A stretch of DNA of 64,000 bases from Selaginella tamariscina (lineage: Eukaryota > Streptophyta > Lycopodiopsida > Selaginellales > Selaginellaceae), in the NCBI GenBank assembly GCA_003024785.1, contig PUQB01000209.1, positions 305,294-369,293 of the forward strand, read 5' to 3'. The notes under the pieces were generated by a model, which was not told the DNA's origin, did no database searches, and was given only the letters and a program-made list of their open reading frames with translations. The translations under genes and the position numbers were made by a program. Below are positions 39,203-50,118 of this stretch, in pieces. Position 1 is the first letter of the stretch; each line of letters opens with the position of its first letter.

Positions 39203-40248
39203 ATAGATAGATAGAGAGAGAGAGAAGAGATGTTTATAGCACACAAGGTATGTTTTAAAATGTAACTAGTACACACACGACGCGCGCGCACCTTCTAACA
39301 AATTGTTCCATAAGTCGAGCCGTTGCAAACCAACCAGTCTATCGAGATTCTGAGGAATTGGCCCAGTAAGCAAATTAGAACCAAGAGAGATATTAGTCAA
39401 GAAGGAACAATTCTCTAAAGTCGCAGGTATGTTCCCAGTCAAGTTATTTTGATCCATATCCAAAACTCTGAGGTATGTAAGCTGCCCAAGTAACGGAGTA
39501 AGCGTTCCCTTTAACTTCCTGTAAACTCGTCATCAAAATATGCACACACACACGCACACATACATACGTAATACACACACCATTCTAAGTCTTAAACATT
39601 TCCTTCTCAGTAGACGTTCAAACAGTGGTGTGTTGAGAGAGACAGAGAGAGGATGTGGAAGTTATACATACTGTATGTATAACATACGACCATATTCCTA
39701 ACACGTGCGCGTGTGTCGATGCGTGCACACTTTTAGACTATATCTATCTATGTATATATGTATCTGTATATGTATCTCTATATGTATGTGTGTGTATACA
39801 CACACACACACAGAACTTTAAACATGTTTTTTTCGAAACTGTCCTTTACAGTTCCATACGTTACATAAGATTTCTCATATTTTTATGTGTCTCTCTCTCT
39901 CTTCTCTCTAGAGAGAGAGAGAGAGAGAGAGAGATGTTATTGTGCGAGGATGTAAGAAGTAGCACTGAAAGAACTTATATATAACACATACACATACACA
40001 CAGCACACGCACGCACAAAATAGAAAGAACCTGTCTGATAAAACGATGGACTCAACTCTGTCTGTGCGAGTTAGATGGCAGCTTATACCGGTCCAATTAC
40101 ATATATTTGTAGCGGCTACCCAGTTATCCATGGCTCCAGTTCCATCTGAAATCCCCTTCTTGAGGGACAAGAGAATATCCTCATCACTCTCACAATACAC
40201 ACAACCTGCCAAGCATATGAGTAGCAATACTAATATGCCTCTAGCCAT
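35113..40248 (-). CDS. Leucine-rich-repeat receptor-like kinase, non-RD type, 9 recognised exons
   Basis: A plasma-membrane receptor kinase. Exons (minus): 40248-40031, 39518-39292, 39100-38886, 38810-38596, 38440-38150, 38099-37462, 37394-37202, 37101-36887 and 35496-35113. In order: signal peptide MARGILVLLLICLAGCVYC, an LRR N-cap with NWVAATNICNWTGISC, about a dozen plant-type LRRs (LDLSSNQLTGSIP and similar), a membrane helix (VVIAVVISLISCIIIGLSAW), P-loop GEGGYSRVYRG, VAVK lysine, HCDLKPGNVLLD, DFG, the APPEYG loop and GDVYSYGVFLLELITG. The catalytic loop has HCD instead of HRD, so it is a non-RD kinase, the class that includes FLS2, EFR and XA21. Frameshifts near 38933, 38733, 37796, 37612 and 35278. 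The exon 9 donor at 35112 implies one more short exon, not found. Ligand unknown. Confidence 0.85.
35520..36886 (-). repeat. Minisatellite (about 157-179 bp unit, 7-8 copies) filling RLK intron 8
   Basis: Each unit has GTGTGTATGTGGAGAGAGA, then GTTCATGTG, ATGAACATTTACATAGAAGAC, ATGCATGCATTC, AGAACCACCAAATTC, (TC)n(CA)n and ACCTGGTGGAGA. The last element recurs at 35694, 35873, 36051, 36215, 36392, 36549 and 36711 (AGCTGG variant), and at 36885, where it is the true end of exon 8. The unit thus includes the exon-8 splice donor. A 304-codon frame across the array is a repeat artefact. Confidence 0.9.
39140..39232. repeat. (TC)n(TA)n(GA)n microsatellite in RLK intron 2
   Basis: CT run, TA run, then AG run: the outer parts are complementary, so the RNA could fold into a hairpin. 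It sits just upstream of the exon 3 acceptor on the minus strand. Confidence 0.8.
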
Positions 40249-41182
40249 GGCTACATTCCCCAGCTCCCAAACTATGCAAAATACAATAATATAATGTTAG
40301 CGAATTTTAATTTTGTCCCCAGCACTCCCTGCTATTCCATTATGGGGACCTTTGACTATTTAGTCATATTTAAATCTGTTATTATAATAAGTTCTGTTAA
40401 TAATTAATTAAACTGATTAAGTTAATCATTATGTATTTTATATCGAATCCAGTCCAGTACACATCATAACAAGGACAACATAGTCAGTGAAATATTCACA
40501 TATTATCCATATACACACCATACACACACATTACACATATATACCATGTGTGTGTGTGTGTAAATACAAGTACATTCCTCGACAGTTCCCGGGACTTTAC
40601 AAGGACTACGGTTCTGAACCATTTTCTATAAGTCAATAATATCATCCTTCCAGAAGCGACGCGTAATATGTAGTTTAATTTACTAATTGAAGTTGTTTAT
40701 GGCTAACAAGTATAATTATGTTTTTAAACTTATTAATATATATATATATAAATTGGTTTCATATGGAAAAAAGTATATAAATAAATAATGTTTAGGTGTT
40801 AGAAATTTTGGGATATCTTTGTGCAAGACCAAACAAGCCGAGTGTCCACCCGTGTGTAAAAAGGTTATATTCCAGACACGATTCCATAGCATATTCCCAA
40901 ATGTCTAAACTGGGTCCAGTAGAATCCTTTTGCCGTGCTATTTGTCTACATGTATTCATCTCACCACTTAAGATCGCACCAAATCTACCATATATATATA
41001 TATATTAATATTTACTTTTTTAAAAAACTAATTAGCAATAAAGTATATATATAATTGTACTCTATACAAATGATCAAGATCCATGATTGAATATTTATAT
41101 ATTTCATAAAAGTTAAGATATATAACTAAATGGGGAATACAAAGATACAAACATTTAGTAATATTTCTGTTTATATATCTGT
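40249..41182. other. Intergenic; RLK promoter side
   Basis: AT-rich spacer upstream of the receptor kinase start. A (GT)n run lies at 40546-40561 and (TA)n at 40735-40750. A 70-codon plus frame at 40796-41008 has no recognisable similarity. No TATA box assigned. Confidence 0.45.
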
Positions 41183-43400
41183 TCATCCTATATAAACATA
41201 CACACACACACACACACACGTAGACAAGGGGAAGGTTGTCCAAGCAAATTCTGTCAGGAGCATTGTCTTATGCATAATGTAACTATAAGTTTTCAAGTTT
41301 ATATCCATGAACACGCAATTTTCTAATACTTGTGAAAGAAATAAACTATCGAAGGTATCAAAACCATCTGTAAGAACAAATCTCACCTTACTCAGACGAT
41401 TTAGCACAGCTCGGCAAACGAGATGCTGCCGTTCCAGTTCCTGAGAGCTCACGGCAGCCATTGGAAACCAACGAACGTCACGTCTGCTGACTGCAACCTC
41501 GGCCTGAAGTTAACCGATACGAACACCAGCGAGTCATGAGAGGGAGTGACCATGTGCTCGTCCGCTTGTCCATACAGAAGTTCACGACAAAGACCTGGGC
41601 TGCCTGATAAGTGAGCGCTCGCTTCAGATGCTCGGGTATCTGTGCCAAGGTGCCATCTGCAATGAACTCAAGAGCAAACTTGGGAAGGCATCGCCCTTGC
41701 CGTCGCATATCAGGGAATCACACCGCAGCTGGGATCTCCGTTCCCCTTTCACAATCTCCTCCTTAACCTCGAACAACACCCTGTAGGATAGGCCTGCTGC
41801 AGGATGGCCTTAACCCTGCAAAGGAAATGGACCTGGTGCACATACCCTGATGGAGGTCTGTTCATAGTTTCTCCGTCCATGGTCCTGACAGCTTGAAGGA
41901 TGAGCCACTTACGGTCAAGACGAGTAGCGCAGGGAGGTGGATCAACCTGGTCGCATGTGATTGTACACCTACGGAGGATGGCTGTTCGCAGCAGCGGTGT
42001 AGACATGCAAACGTAGAAATTCTCGCCGTCAATCTCAGTCGAAGTCAGCACACCATTCGCAATGAAATCCCGCAGCTGTAAGACCCTTGCAGCAGCACAA
42101 TTGACGCCATCCACCGCTAGAAACTCCAGCAGCACCTCGTGTGCCCCTGGAATCCATTCCTGCCTCCTAATAAAGCCGAGCATCTTGCTGTAAGTTTGCA
42201 TGCTGAAGACGTAAGCCACCAGGAGATACGACTCGACTCTCTCGAGCCAAGCCTTGAAAGTCCACAGCTCCTCCTGAACCACGTACGCCAAGCACGTACC
42301 CGTCAGGCCCTGTGCCCAGCTGTATACTCACAGATCGACTTTGCAATCGCCTTCACCTCGATCCACAGCAGCCTGCTGAAGAAGAGCCTCCACCTCTTCC
42401 AGCCGGAACCGTTCCGACTTGAGAACATGGTCGTGGAGAAAAGCGACTGGGTGTATGCCCTGGGTAGTACACACGGCCCTTTCCGAGACAATCCTGAACC
42501 CGCTTGTCATACTGCACCTCCAGCAGATCCCGAACCGTTTCAACGCCGACGAGCAGAAACGCAAACAAGTTGTAAGGACTGGTTCCATCATCTCCTCGAT
42601 CGTTCTTCAGCAGTGAATTTTTTGGTGGCAGCAATTCACTACCTACAATATTTTGTAGTCATTTTTTACTCATGTCATGGAGTAAAAAATGACTACAAAA
42701 TACTGTAGGTAGTGAAGAATCTTCAGGCCCTGACCGTGCTAAAGAACTCAGATATAACGTCCGATGAAAGATGCAACAGCGTGTCGGCTTCGTCCAGGAC
42801 ATCACGGGTGTGAACAGCCTGCTCTTCAGAAAGAGCGACATGAACTCCACATTACTGGTTACCTGTTTCTTCCTATCGGGAAAGAGGCTGGAACACTTGG
42901 AGTGCATGACGTCATGGAGGTATTCCCATAGATCGTGGCTGCTCCACTTTGCATTAGAGCCGAGTAGCCCATCCAAGTACACTACACTCACATCTGACTC
43001 ACACGCGATCCTCCTCCTCGCAGCCATTACCATGGTGCTCTTCCCGCTTTGCCTGGGACCGCAAAGAACGCAGTACTTGCCCTGTAGCAGATCCGAGACG
43101 AGTGCATCTACATCCGGCGGAACATAGTAGTAAGTGTTTGGATCCACCGCCAGACCTGCCCCAAAACGCCGCCGCATATTCCCCTAACCCGGTATTCGGA
43201 GCCAGCAACAAAGTGGAGCTGCTTCCCACAATCATCCACCTGTTCCCCGCCCTGCGTTCCAAGACCAGCAAATCGACTGTCACGCCATGTCATCTGAGAC
43301 GTGGCTCAAAGCTTCATCCGCTGCAATTCCACTCTCGAAGGCCCAGTCTTGTTCCGACCCGTCCTCGCTTAGTTTTACCCTTGAGTCGCATGCAATATTT
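41183..43400 (-). pseudogene. P-loop NTPase with C-terminal nuclease-like region (Crinkler-type architecture), broken
   Basis: Read on the minus strand: an acidic N-terminal stretch (43400-43290), VDPNTYYYVPPDVDALVSDL, a Walker A GPRQSGKST (43060-43034), VVYLDGLLG, and a winged-helix-like segment with ICEYTAGHRALTG (near 42320). Then come about 200 residues, a PKFALEFIADGT segment (41690-41650) followed by IPEHLKRALTYQAAQVFVVNF, and a C-terminal 90-residue frame (41461-41183). From memory, the order Walker A, TxGHxxLxG, then FxLExxA resembles the NTPase plus PD-(D/E)xK nuclease modules of Crinkler (CR-toxin) proteins of oomycetes, fungi and some plants. At least four frame changes and a palindromic insertion at 42637-42714 break it. 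The region looks intronless and is clearly GC-richer than its surroundings, consistent with transfer or transposon origin. The assignment is an inference. Confidence 0.5.
42637..42714. mobile_element. CACTA-ended palindromic MITE, 78 bp
   Basis: Starts CACTACCTACAATATTTTG and ends with the near-exact reverse complement (CAAAATACTGTAGGTAGTG), with an 8-bp ATGTCATG-type centre. The arms are about 35 bp with one mismatch. CACTA...TAGTG ends suggest a non-autonomous CACTA (En/Spm) derivative, but a 3-bp target duplication is not evident. It sits inside the NTPase frame and adds a stop. Confidence 0.7.
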
Positions 43401-43970
43401 TACTCTCACCCTGGGGTTACATGTAATATTTTACTCTCACTCTTAAGGTATTTGATTTAATTCCAGGGTGAGAATATACTTTAATTTTGTCACGTGTTTT
43501 TAATAATATATGATATTGGCCGTCACAGTAAAATATATTTTCTAGCGGCATATAGGTTTATCGATTCTTGTTATGGTTATGGAGAATTTAGTTGTGAATT
43601 GAAAAGAAAGATAATTGTGAAATAATATTTAATTCACAATTGAAAAATTTCTGAAATAATTTTTTTTCAATTGCCAATTTAACATAGAGATTTTCTATAG
43701 ATTTTTTTATTTCAAAACTTTCTCGTAGATATATTTTCAGAATTTCTTTAGATATAAAAATATCATAAAAGAAATAATAGTTGCACAGTTGCACTTAATT
43801 TTTCTTGGACTCTTGATGAACTTTTGATTTTAAATAAAGTTAAAAGTAAGATTTCTTCAATTAACAAAAAAAAATTACTCAATAGCTATATTGTATTTTC
43901 AACGAATGATAGTACAAAGTCTTAGAGTGAGTACTTGTTATATTTATATTTGAAGTGTGTTTGTGTGTGC
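43401..43970. other. AT-rich spacer
   Basis: The phrase CATG-AATATTTTACTCTCAC occurs twice at 43388-43440, and its complement CAGGGTGAGAATAT occurs near 43464, suggesting a tiny palindromic remnant. The rest is AT-rich with no gene. Confidence 0.4.
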
Positions 43971-43974
43971 ACTT

Positions 43975-44270
43975 TATCTCACACACATTCCATATACATT
44001 TCTCTTTTTCACACAAAGAGATATCCATGCACATCTCACACACACATCCCATGTAGATTCCTTTTGTCACACACACAGACATTTCATGCACATCACACAC
44101 ACATCCCATGTAGATTCCTTTTGTCACACACACACAGACATTTCATGCACATCACACACACATCCCATGCACATTCCTTTAGTCACACACAGAGACATCC
44201 CATGCACATTCCTATTGTCACACACACACAAACAACCATGCACATCATACACACACATCCCATCTTATAT
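43975..44270. repeat. Minisatellite, period about 50-56 bp, about 5 copies
   Basis: Units contain CACACACATCCCATG(T/C)A, then GATTCCTTTTGTCACACAC, ACAGACATTTCATGCACATC. Later units are shorter variants. Frames across it (Thr/His/Ser-rich on plus, CVCDVH-rich on minus) are artefacts. Confidence 0.85.
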
Positions 44271-44304
44271 ATGTGGGCTTAATTATATACACTTTAATTA
44301 TATA

Positions 44305-44742
44305 TGTCACGACCGGATACAAGATATTCCTATAGGATATGCCTATAGGATATACCTACATGATATGCATGCAGGATATTCCTACATGATATACCTATAG
44401 GATATTCCTATAGGATATGCCTATAGGATATACCTACATGATATGCATGCAGGATATTCCTACATGATATACCTATAGGATATTCCTATAGGATATGCCT
44501 ATAGGATATACTACAGGATATGCCTAAAGGATAAGGGTCACTATTTTTAGCTCATGACCATATTAGACTCATGACCAGATTAGCTTGGAGTTGTGAGTAT
44601 AAAAGCTTCGACCTAATTATTATACAATCAGTTACTATCAACACCAGTCATTCTACGATCATTCTTGTCTTGTTCCTTGCTCTGCCTTGTTCTTGAGTCA
44701 AGCCTTCTTGTTGTTATCTTGCTCTTAGGTCGTGGCTTAACA
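44305..44742 (+). mobile_element. 5' LTR of a self-priming Ty3/gypsy element
   Basis: Starts TGTCACGACCGGATAC and ends GGCTTAACA (TG...CA), 438 bp. It has a TATAAAA box at 44598-44604 and a likely transcript start about 30 bp downstream near 44629. The start TGTCACGACC is typical of sushi-like chromovirus LTRs (from memory). The U3 part is largely a short tandem repeat (44317-44535). No matching 3' LTR lies in the window. Confidence 0.7.
44317..44535 (+). repeat. 11-bp repeat array (GATATNCCTATAG) within U3
   Basis: About 19 copies of an 11-bp motif of the type GATATGCCTATAG, with a higher-order unit of about 78 bp (variants CCTACAT and GCATGCAG inserted in fixed order) repeated from 44317 and from about 44398. 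It lies upstream of the LTR TATA box, where it could act as a repeated promoter element. Confidence 0.8.
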
Positions 44743-44760
44743 GTTTGATAGTAACTGCTT
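44743..44760 (+). promoter_or_regulatory. Self-priming primer-binding site
   Basis: TTGATAGTAACTG at 44745-44757, directly after the LTR, is the exact complement of CAGTTACTATCAA at 44629-44641, the predicted 5' end of the element's RNA. This is the Tf1/sushi type of self-priming, in which the RNA folds back to prime minus-strand DNA instead of using a tRNA. Confidence 0.75.
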
Positions 44761-44841
44761 TCATAGCTTTTCGATTTTTAATTACTTTTTTCCTTGATTC
44801 TTCTCCTTCGTTTTTTTCCTTTTTTTTTCCTTTCATAGATC

Positions 44842-45680
44842 ATGGCCGATTTTGAACAATTTCAACACGAGCACCAAATATTGCTTCATGAGCTGGCCAC
44901 TTTGCACCAAGTGGTTACAAATCTGCAAGGTTCCACCAATGCGGCACATGCAGCTGCTGATGCATCCTCCAAGGTTGCTGCGCAGGCTCTCTCTCAAGCA
45001 TATGTGGTTTCCTCTCCATCGAACACTTCTTCGGAGCCGAAGATCAGCATGCCGGAAAAGTTCAATGGTAATCGTGTCGATTTCCAAGGGTTTTTGAATC
45101 AGATTAGGCTTTTAATCCGCATGCAACCACGCCACTACTCGACTGATGCACAAAAGGTTAGCCTTTTGACATCCCTACTAGTTGGATCTCCACGAGCTTG
45201 GGTTGCCCCTTTGCTGGAGTGTGACGACCCATTGATTGAAGACTTTGAAGATTTTGTGGTTTGCCTTTGAAGCTTGCTTTGGAGATCCCAATAAGTACCG
45301 TTCCACATGCATGAAGTTATAAAAACTCACACAAGGATCTCGACCAGCTTCCGTCTATGCATCCGAATTTCAGTAACTTTGCACGAACATTCCATGGGAC
45401 GAGATTGCATTAATTGAATACTTCTGTTTTGGGTTGAGGGATGACGTGAAGGACCTTCTCCTTACGTTACCGGATGTCCAAACATTAGCGAAGATCATGC
45501 AACAGGCCGTTCACTGTGACAACTGTTTGTTCGAGCGTCGTTAGAAAAAATCTCGTCAATAGTTGGTTGACGGTGGTCCGACACTGTCACACAGCCAGCC
45601 GGTGGAGACGTCCACCAGCGCGGATGAGCAACGAGACAAAGCCCGGATAAGGGAAGTACTGCGGGTACGAGCTGATGGCG
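44842..45680 (+). pseudogene. Gag of sushi/Tcn1-like Ty3 chromovirus, frameshifted and truncated
   Basis: From ATG 44842: a coiled-coil-like Gln/His-rich start, then SEPKISMPEKFNGNRVDFQG, LLIRMQPRHYSTDAQKVSL, GSPRAWVAPLLE, a shift near 45258, then FEACFGDPNKYRSTCMKL, LTQGSRPASVYASEFQ, LIEYFCFGLRDDVKDLLLTL and AVHCDNCLFERR. This is the gag type of fungal and vertebrate sushi-like elements and the vertebrate genes derived from them. The three later stops (near 45320, 45374 and 45542) are TAA, TAA and TAG at positions where Gln or Arg is expected, so each is explained by a C-to-T change. The element is cut by a second LTR at 45686. No pol is present. Confidence 0.75.
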
Positions 45681-45685
45681 ACCAA

Positions 45686-46044
45686 TGTTAGGCGGCGACG
45701 TAACCAGATGGAGATCCGATCGTTCGGACCAACTACCCATGTTACGAAGGACAACACGCGTGGGGAGGCGCATAAATGTGACAGGCGGGACTCTGTCATC
45801 AGGTGGCAGACTAATGGGAGAGCGCCACCTGTAGCTAGGGTCTAGCGGTAGGTAACCCACTATATAAGCCGGAAGGCGGGTAGTGGGTCGGGGTCTTTGG
45901 AGTCAAGTCTGCATCTTATATCTTGCTCCACTATTGGAGATAGTTTGTACTCAGACAGGCAATATATATATATATATCCATTTCCTTCTATTCCCTTTAC
46001 AAGCGGGCGTTTCCTCGCTGGCCCTACTCCTGGCACCGTAACAC
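45686..46044 (+). mobile_element. LTR of second Ty3/gypsy element (nested)
   Basis: Starts TGTTAGGCGG and ends GCACCGTAACA, so the ends TGTTA...TAACA form a 5-bp inverted repeat; length 359 bp. TATATAA box at 45861-45867. GC-rich apart from a (TA)n at 45961-45978. It begins inside the end of the preceding element's gag, suggesting insertion into it. No second copy of this LTR is in the window, and no clear tRNA primer site follows. Confidence 0.6.
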
Positions 46045-46330
46045 TCTCTGCCAAGTCATCTCAGTAGAACTGCCCCCCTCCCCCCCCCTTCCTATACATG
46101 GGCCCTCGCAGCGTCCAGGTAAAGGCCATCCAATACCTTCCATTAGGTAAGGCCTGGCATGCCGGCCGAACCCCCCGGGGGTTGGACGCTCTCGACAGCG
46201 TCCTGGCGACCACTACAACTTCCTGAGAAGCACCACATCTGACTTGTAGAGTCCATGACGATCTTTTGTGGCGACCACGGAGGGATAAATAGTACACATA
46301 GATGGAGTTCACTATAGCAAGTAGAGTGGT

Positions 46331-49300
46331 GGCTCAACGAAGAGTCGGGATTAACTCATTCGAGCAAATAAGATTGATGAGCAACAGCTGGCCAAGAGGA
46401 TGCGACGGGACAGCTGAGGGAGGTTGATGGAAGGCGGCGAGGCACCTTGGTTGTCGCAATCGACCCCTGCCTCACCTACCCGAGGGAACGACGGTAATGC
46501 TACATGGCCGAATCTCCAAGCAGCGATAAACCCAGCACACCAGCGGCAGAGGTGGTCGCATGCCATTGACGACGAAGAAGGATATGAAGGAACCGTAGCA
46601 CGTCCGAACGACAGTCCATGTATGGTAGCATGCGGGTATGATTAGCACTCGGACAGGCAACTTCGCCCGACAGTAACCTATGATGCAGAGTGGGATGGAT
46701 GGCAAGACGACGAAAGCCCTCCGCCTCTCAACGTAAGTGAAAATGACGGCCACGAAGAGCCCCCATACAAAGAGCAGAACCAGTGTTTGACAAGTACCCC
46801 GAAGGAGGAAACCTCGCACAGGACAACCCCAAGAAAGGGCAAGCCTGTGCCGGAGGATGAAAGCAACGCGGATAGCGATGGGGGACGTGAGCCGGAAGCC
46901 CAGCGTGACCAGCACCACGATGGAGGTAAGATAGGAAACCCAGGGCCATCGTCACCCATCAGGGTGACGCGGGGGGCCCGTGTCTGCCCGGAAAGAGGGG
47001 AGGAAGAGCCTCATCCGGAAGCCCCGTAGGGAGGGGCATCGATTGCCAACAAGGCAACCTCTACACCAAGAGTTCAGCCGATCGGACAACGCAGCAGGTC
47101 AGGGTGGTTACCAGGATGAGAACCCAAGGCTTCGGAAGGCCAGGGTACACATGGGACGACCGCCTGTGCAAAGGCGACTGGAGTCGATGAGCTGACAGAC
47201 TGGGAGGAGGCACCAGAAAGAGGGGCCACACAGTGGCTACCTTGGAGAAGGGACGAGAGGAATTCGTCCAAGGGCAGGAGAGATTCGCCCGAGCGACTAG
47301 TATCGCACCGGCCCCGCAAGGGAAATCCGCCAGGGCACACGGCAGAGCCGCAACCATCACCAGACGGGGGGATACCGTCTTGGGGCGAGGAGAATCCCCA
47401 TCGATCACGACCGTCTAGACATCCGGGGGATGCCACGCACAGTCATACAAAACTACTCGTGGAGGAGGGAAAACCGTCCAGCCAAGGTAAGCTGCGCCAC
47501 CAGCCGTCAGGTTGGTCCCGCGGTGGGGCCCCCGAGGGACAATCGGGAGGAGCCCGTCCTCATCACCCACCCTCAACGGAGGGCAGGGCCGCGAGGAAGA
47601 AGAAAGGTACCCACAGAATACGGGACGTGGACTACACCACGTCCGAAGTGGAGGGTCCATCGGAACACTTCTCAGGCACAACGGACGCCATGGGAATCGA
47701 CCCGGTCACCTTATTAGCCTGCGCTCAATCGGATGCAGGAGAGCACCGTAATAAGCCCTTACCTGCGTTTCGTGGAGCGAAGGGGGAAGACGCAGACCAA
47801 CACGTACACAAGTTTGAATAGGTGTGCGAACTTCGGAGTGTAAGCGACAATCACAAGAAGCTAAATGCCTTTGCATGCACTTGACAAGAAGGCACACGCC
47901 TGGTGGATGCGATTCCATGAGGCAAACGAAGGAGCCCGATGGGAAACCGCACGGCGTTTTTGGATACCTTCGGGAGGAAAAGAGTGAAAGAAGGGTGATC
48001 CACAAGCTCATGAGCTTGAAACAGAAAGCTGGAGAGTTGGTTGACGAGTACACTGTCCGTATGCTGGGGTATATCGCCCAGCTAAGAGACGCCCCAGTTG
48101 ACCTGACCAAGAAAAATGTGGTACCGAAAGGGACTACGGCTGGAGATCCGCAAGTGGATCGGCTTAGATGACGACCGGATGTTTGATAAGTTACTTTGGT
48201 ACACCAAGAAGGCTGAAAAGTGGGAAACTGAAAGACGCCAAGAAAGGAAGGTGCAGGACAAATTGGATGTAGAGGAGGCGAACAACACCACATCAGATGA
48301 GGAAAACCTCTCTGATGCTCCAAGGCCGACTAGAAGGGAGAAATAGTCGGGTACCAAGGGACACAGGTAGCTGAAGCGGGGGAAACCCAACGGGGGGCCA
48401 CACAAAAGGAAGACTTATCCACGACACTGGCTCAAATGGGATACACTGCAAAAGGGGATAAGTACTGTCGGGTATGTAATATCCGTGGGTCTCACAACAC
48501 GGACGATTGCTACAGGTTGGCCGAACTCCTGAGCAAAAGGCTACCACAGGCAGCCACATTGACGGTAGAACAGGGGACCGAAGGGGGGCAGATGGCCGAA
48601 GAAGTTACGACTGCAGGATGGAGGAAGATAACCAACCCCGTAGGAGGTCCCGATCGGGAGACCAGAATCGTAGGTCCCATTCATGAGAGTGGCCACCGTA
48701 TCGACCCAGGTATGGCGACAGGAAGAGACGACTGGAACGCAAGGAGGTGCTGTGCGCACTGTGCAGAGGCCCACACCTGCTCTACTGGTGTTCCTGGGTA
48801 TCATTAATCAAACCAATGCTAGAAGCGCAAGCAGCCAGCGTCGCCAGAACGAGTAACAGACAAATCCCCTTTAACCCAACTCCAACCTCTGCACCAGAAG
48901 TAAACCAAGTAACGGTGGTATTGCCAGAACAGGATGGCGGGACAAATGCAATAGTACCACAAGCCCCCTTAGCGGACGAAATGAGAGAAATGAAAGGGCG
49001 GAGAACTAGGGGAGCACGAAGGCGCGAAAAAGAAGACATGCAACAAAAACCCTTGTGTTAAGGCAATGGGTAAAGAAGCAAATGCAAGGGCTGACAGTCT
49101 CGGAACCCGTGGAGCCCAGCCAAGGCCAAGAATTGCAAGGAGACGGCGAAATTGCGCATTCAGAAGGGGGGAGGCTCAGCCGAGGTCAAAACTAGAAACG
49201 CCGCTGGTTCCCACCACATGATGGGGAATCGGGCATGACTAGCAGCAAGGCCCCCACCAAGATGCACCGCACCACAGTGGACTACGTAAATGACGTACCA

Positions 49301-50000
49301 ACTATCCCAGTTCGCATGGCGGGTCACATAGTCAGCGGGGTGATTATAGATGGGGGGTCGACAATCAATGTCATGTTAGCAGAGCTCCACAGGAAGTTGT
49401 GTATGCCAACTTTGGATCCCACTCCATTTTAGGTATGCATGGCAAATCAGGCCGAGATGGCACCCAATGGCATCATGAGGGCAGTAGAGGTCGAGATCCA
49501 AACGGTCAAATTTTGGATCAACGTTGTGGTCCTAGATATGCACGCTAGGGGGGATTCGACCTATTCCTCGGTCGACCCTGGCTCATGGGTGCAAGGTACA
49601 GCATAACTGGGAACACCAATAGATAGGATTCCGCACCAGACAGGCGATAAGGTCCGTACCCATAGGCAAAACCCAGGCCCCCGCACAGAGATTCGGGGCG
49701 TTGGAGTATTAGGAGCCCAGCAGGCGCGCAGGATGGAACGAGGGCACAATAGCGACCCCTGTAGGCTGATCCCTGGGATTGGGTTGCGCCAGGTAGGAGG
49801 CCTCCCATCAAAGGCAGCCCAACGTGGACAGACTAAGGACCGCAAGAGCAACCGAAGCCCAAAATTATCCGGCACCAGAACGTTGGTTCACCAACCACCA
49901 GGACAATTCCGGAGGGCCTATGAGGGCATACCCAAGTCAAACGGCCGCTCCAATTGAGCAGAGCTGCCCCATGGCCGGTATCAACAGGAACAAGTAGCCC
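46331..50000 (+). pseudogene. Gag and protease of GC-rich Ty3/gypsy element, many breaks
   Basis: Plus-strand pieces in order: a disordered, charged N-terminal region (46424-47600), the gag core LPAFRGAKGEDADQHVHKFE (47760-47819), then AGELVDEYTVRMLGYIAQLR and a Lys/Glu-rich stretch ending at 48345. Two zinc knuckles follow: CRVCNIRGSHNTDDC (48467-48511) and CALCRGPHLLYWC (48750-48788). The protease reads VIIDGGSTINVML (49340-49380), with IDGGS instead of DTGSS as in several plant Ty3 lineages, then VVLDMHARGDS. No reverse transcriptase or integrase follows before 50100, so the 3' part is lost. Long antisense frames here (for example 47706-48323) result from high GC content. Confidence 0.7.
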
Positions 50001-50118
50001 TCTACCAGTGAGTATCCACTATCACGGCCGATCGGGGATCGGCCCGAGAAGTGGGGGGGGGGAGAAGCTCCGGCATAAACCTCCGGGTGGAAGTAAGACA
50101 CGAAACCCCAGGTAGGAT

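Noticed and set aside
40796-41008. 70-codon plus-strand frame near the receptor kinase promoter
   Set aside because: No motif on either strand and it ends in a (TA)n run.
42139-42708. 189-codon plus-strand frame
   Set aside because: Antisense to the NTPase-nuclease gene, whose minus-strand reading has motifs; the plus frame ends in the palindromic insertion.
43957-44400. 147-codon Thr/His/Ser-rich frame
   Set aside because: Translation of the 50-56 bp minisatellite; the minus strand gives an equally repetitive frame.
47706-48323. 205-codon minus-strand frame, and others antisense in 46.4-49.9 kb
   Set aside because: Antisense to the gag core and zinc-knuckle regions; long frames are expected in GC-rich DNA.
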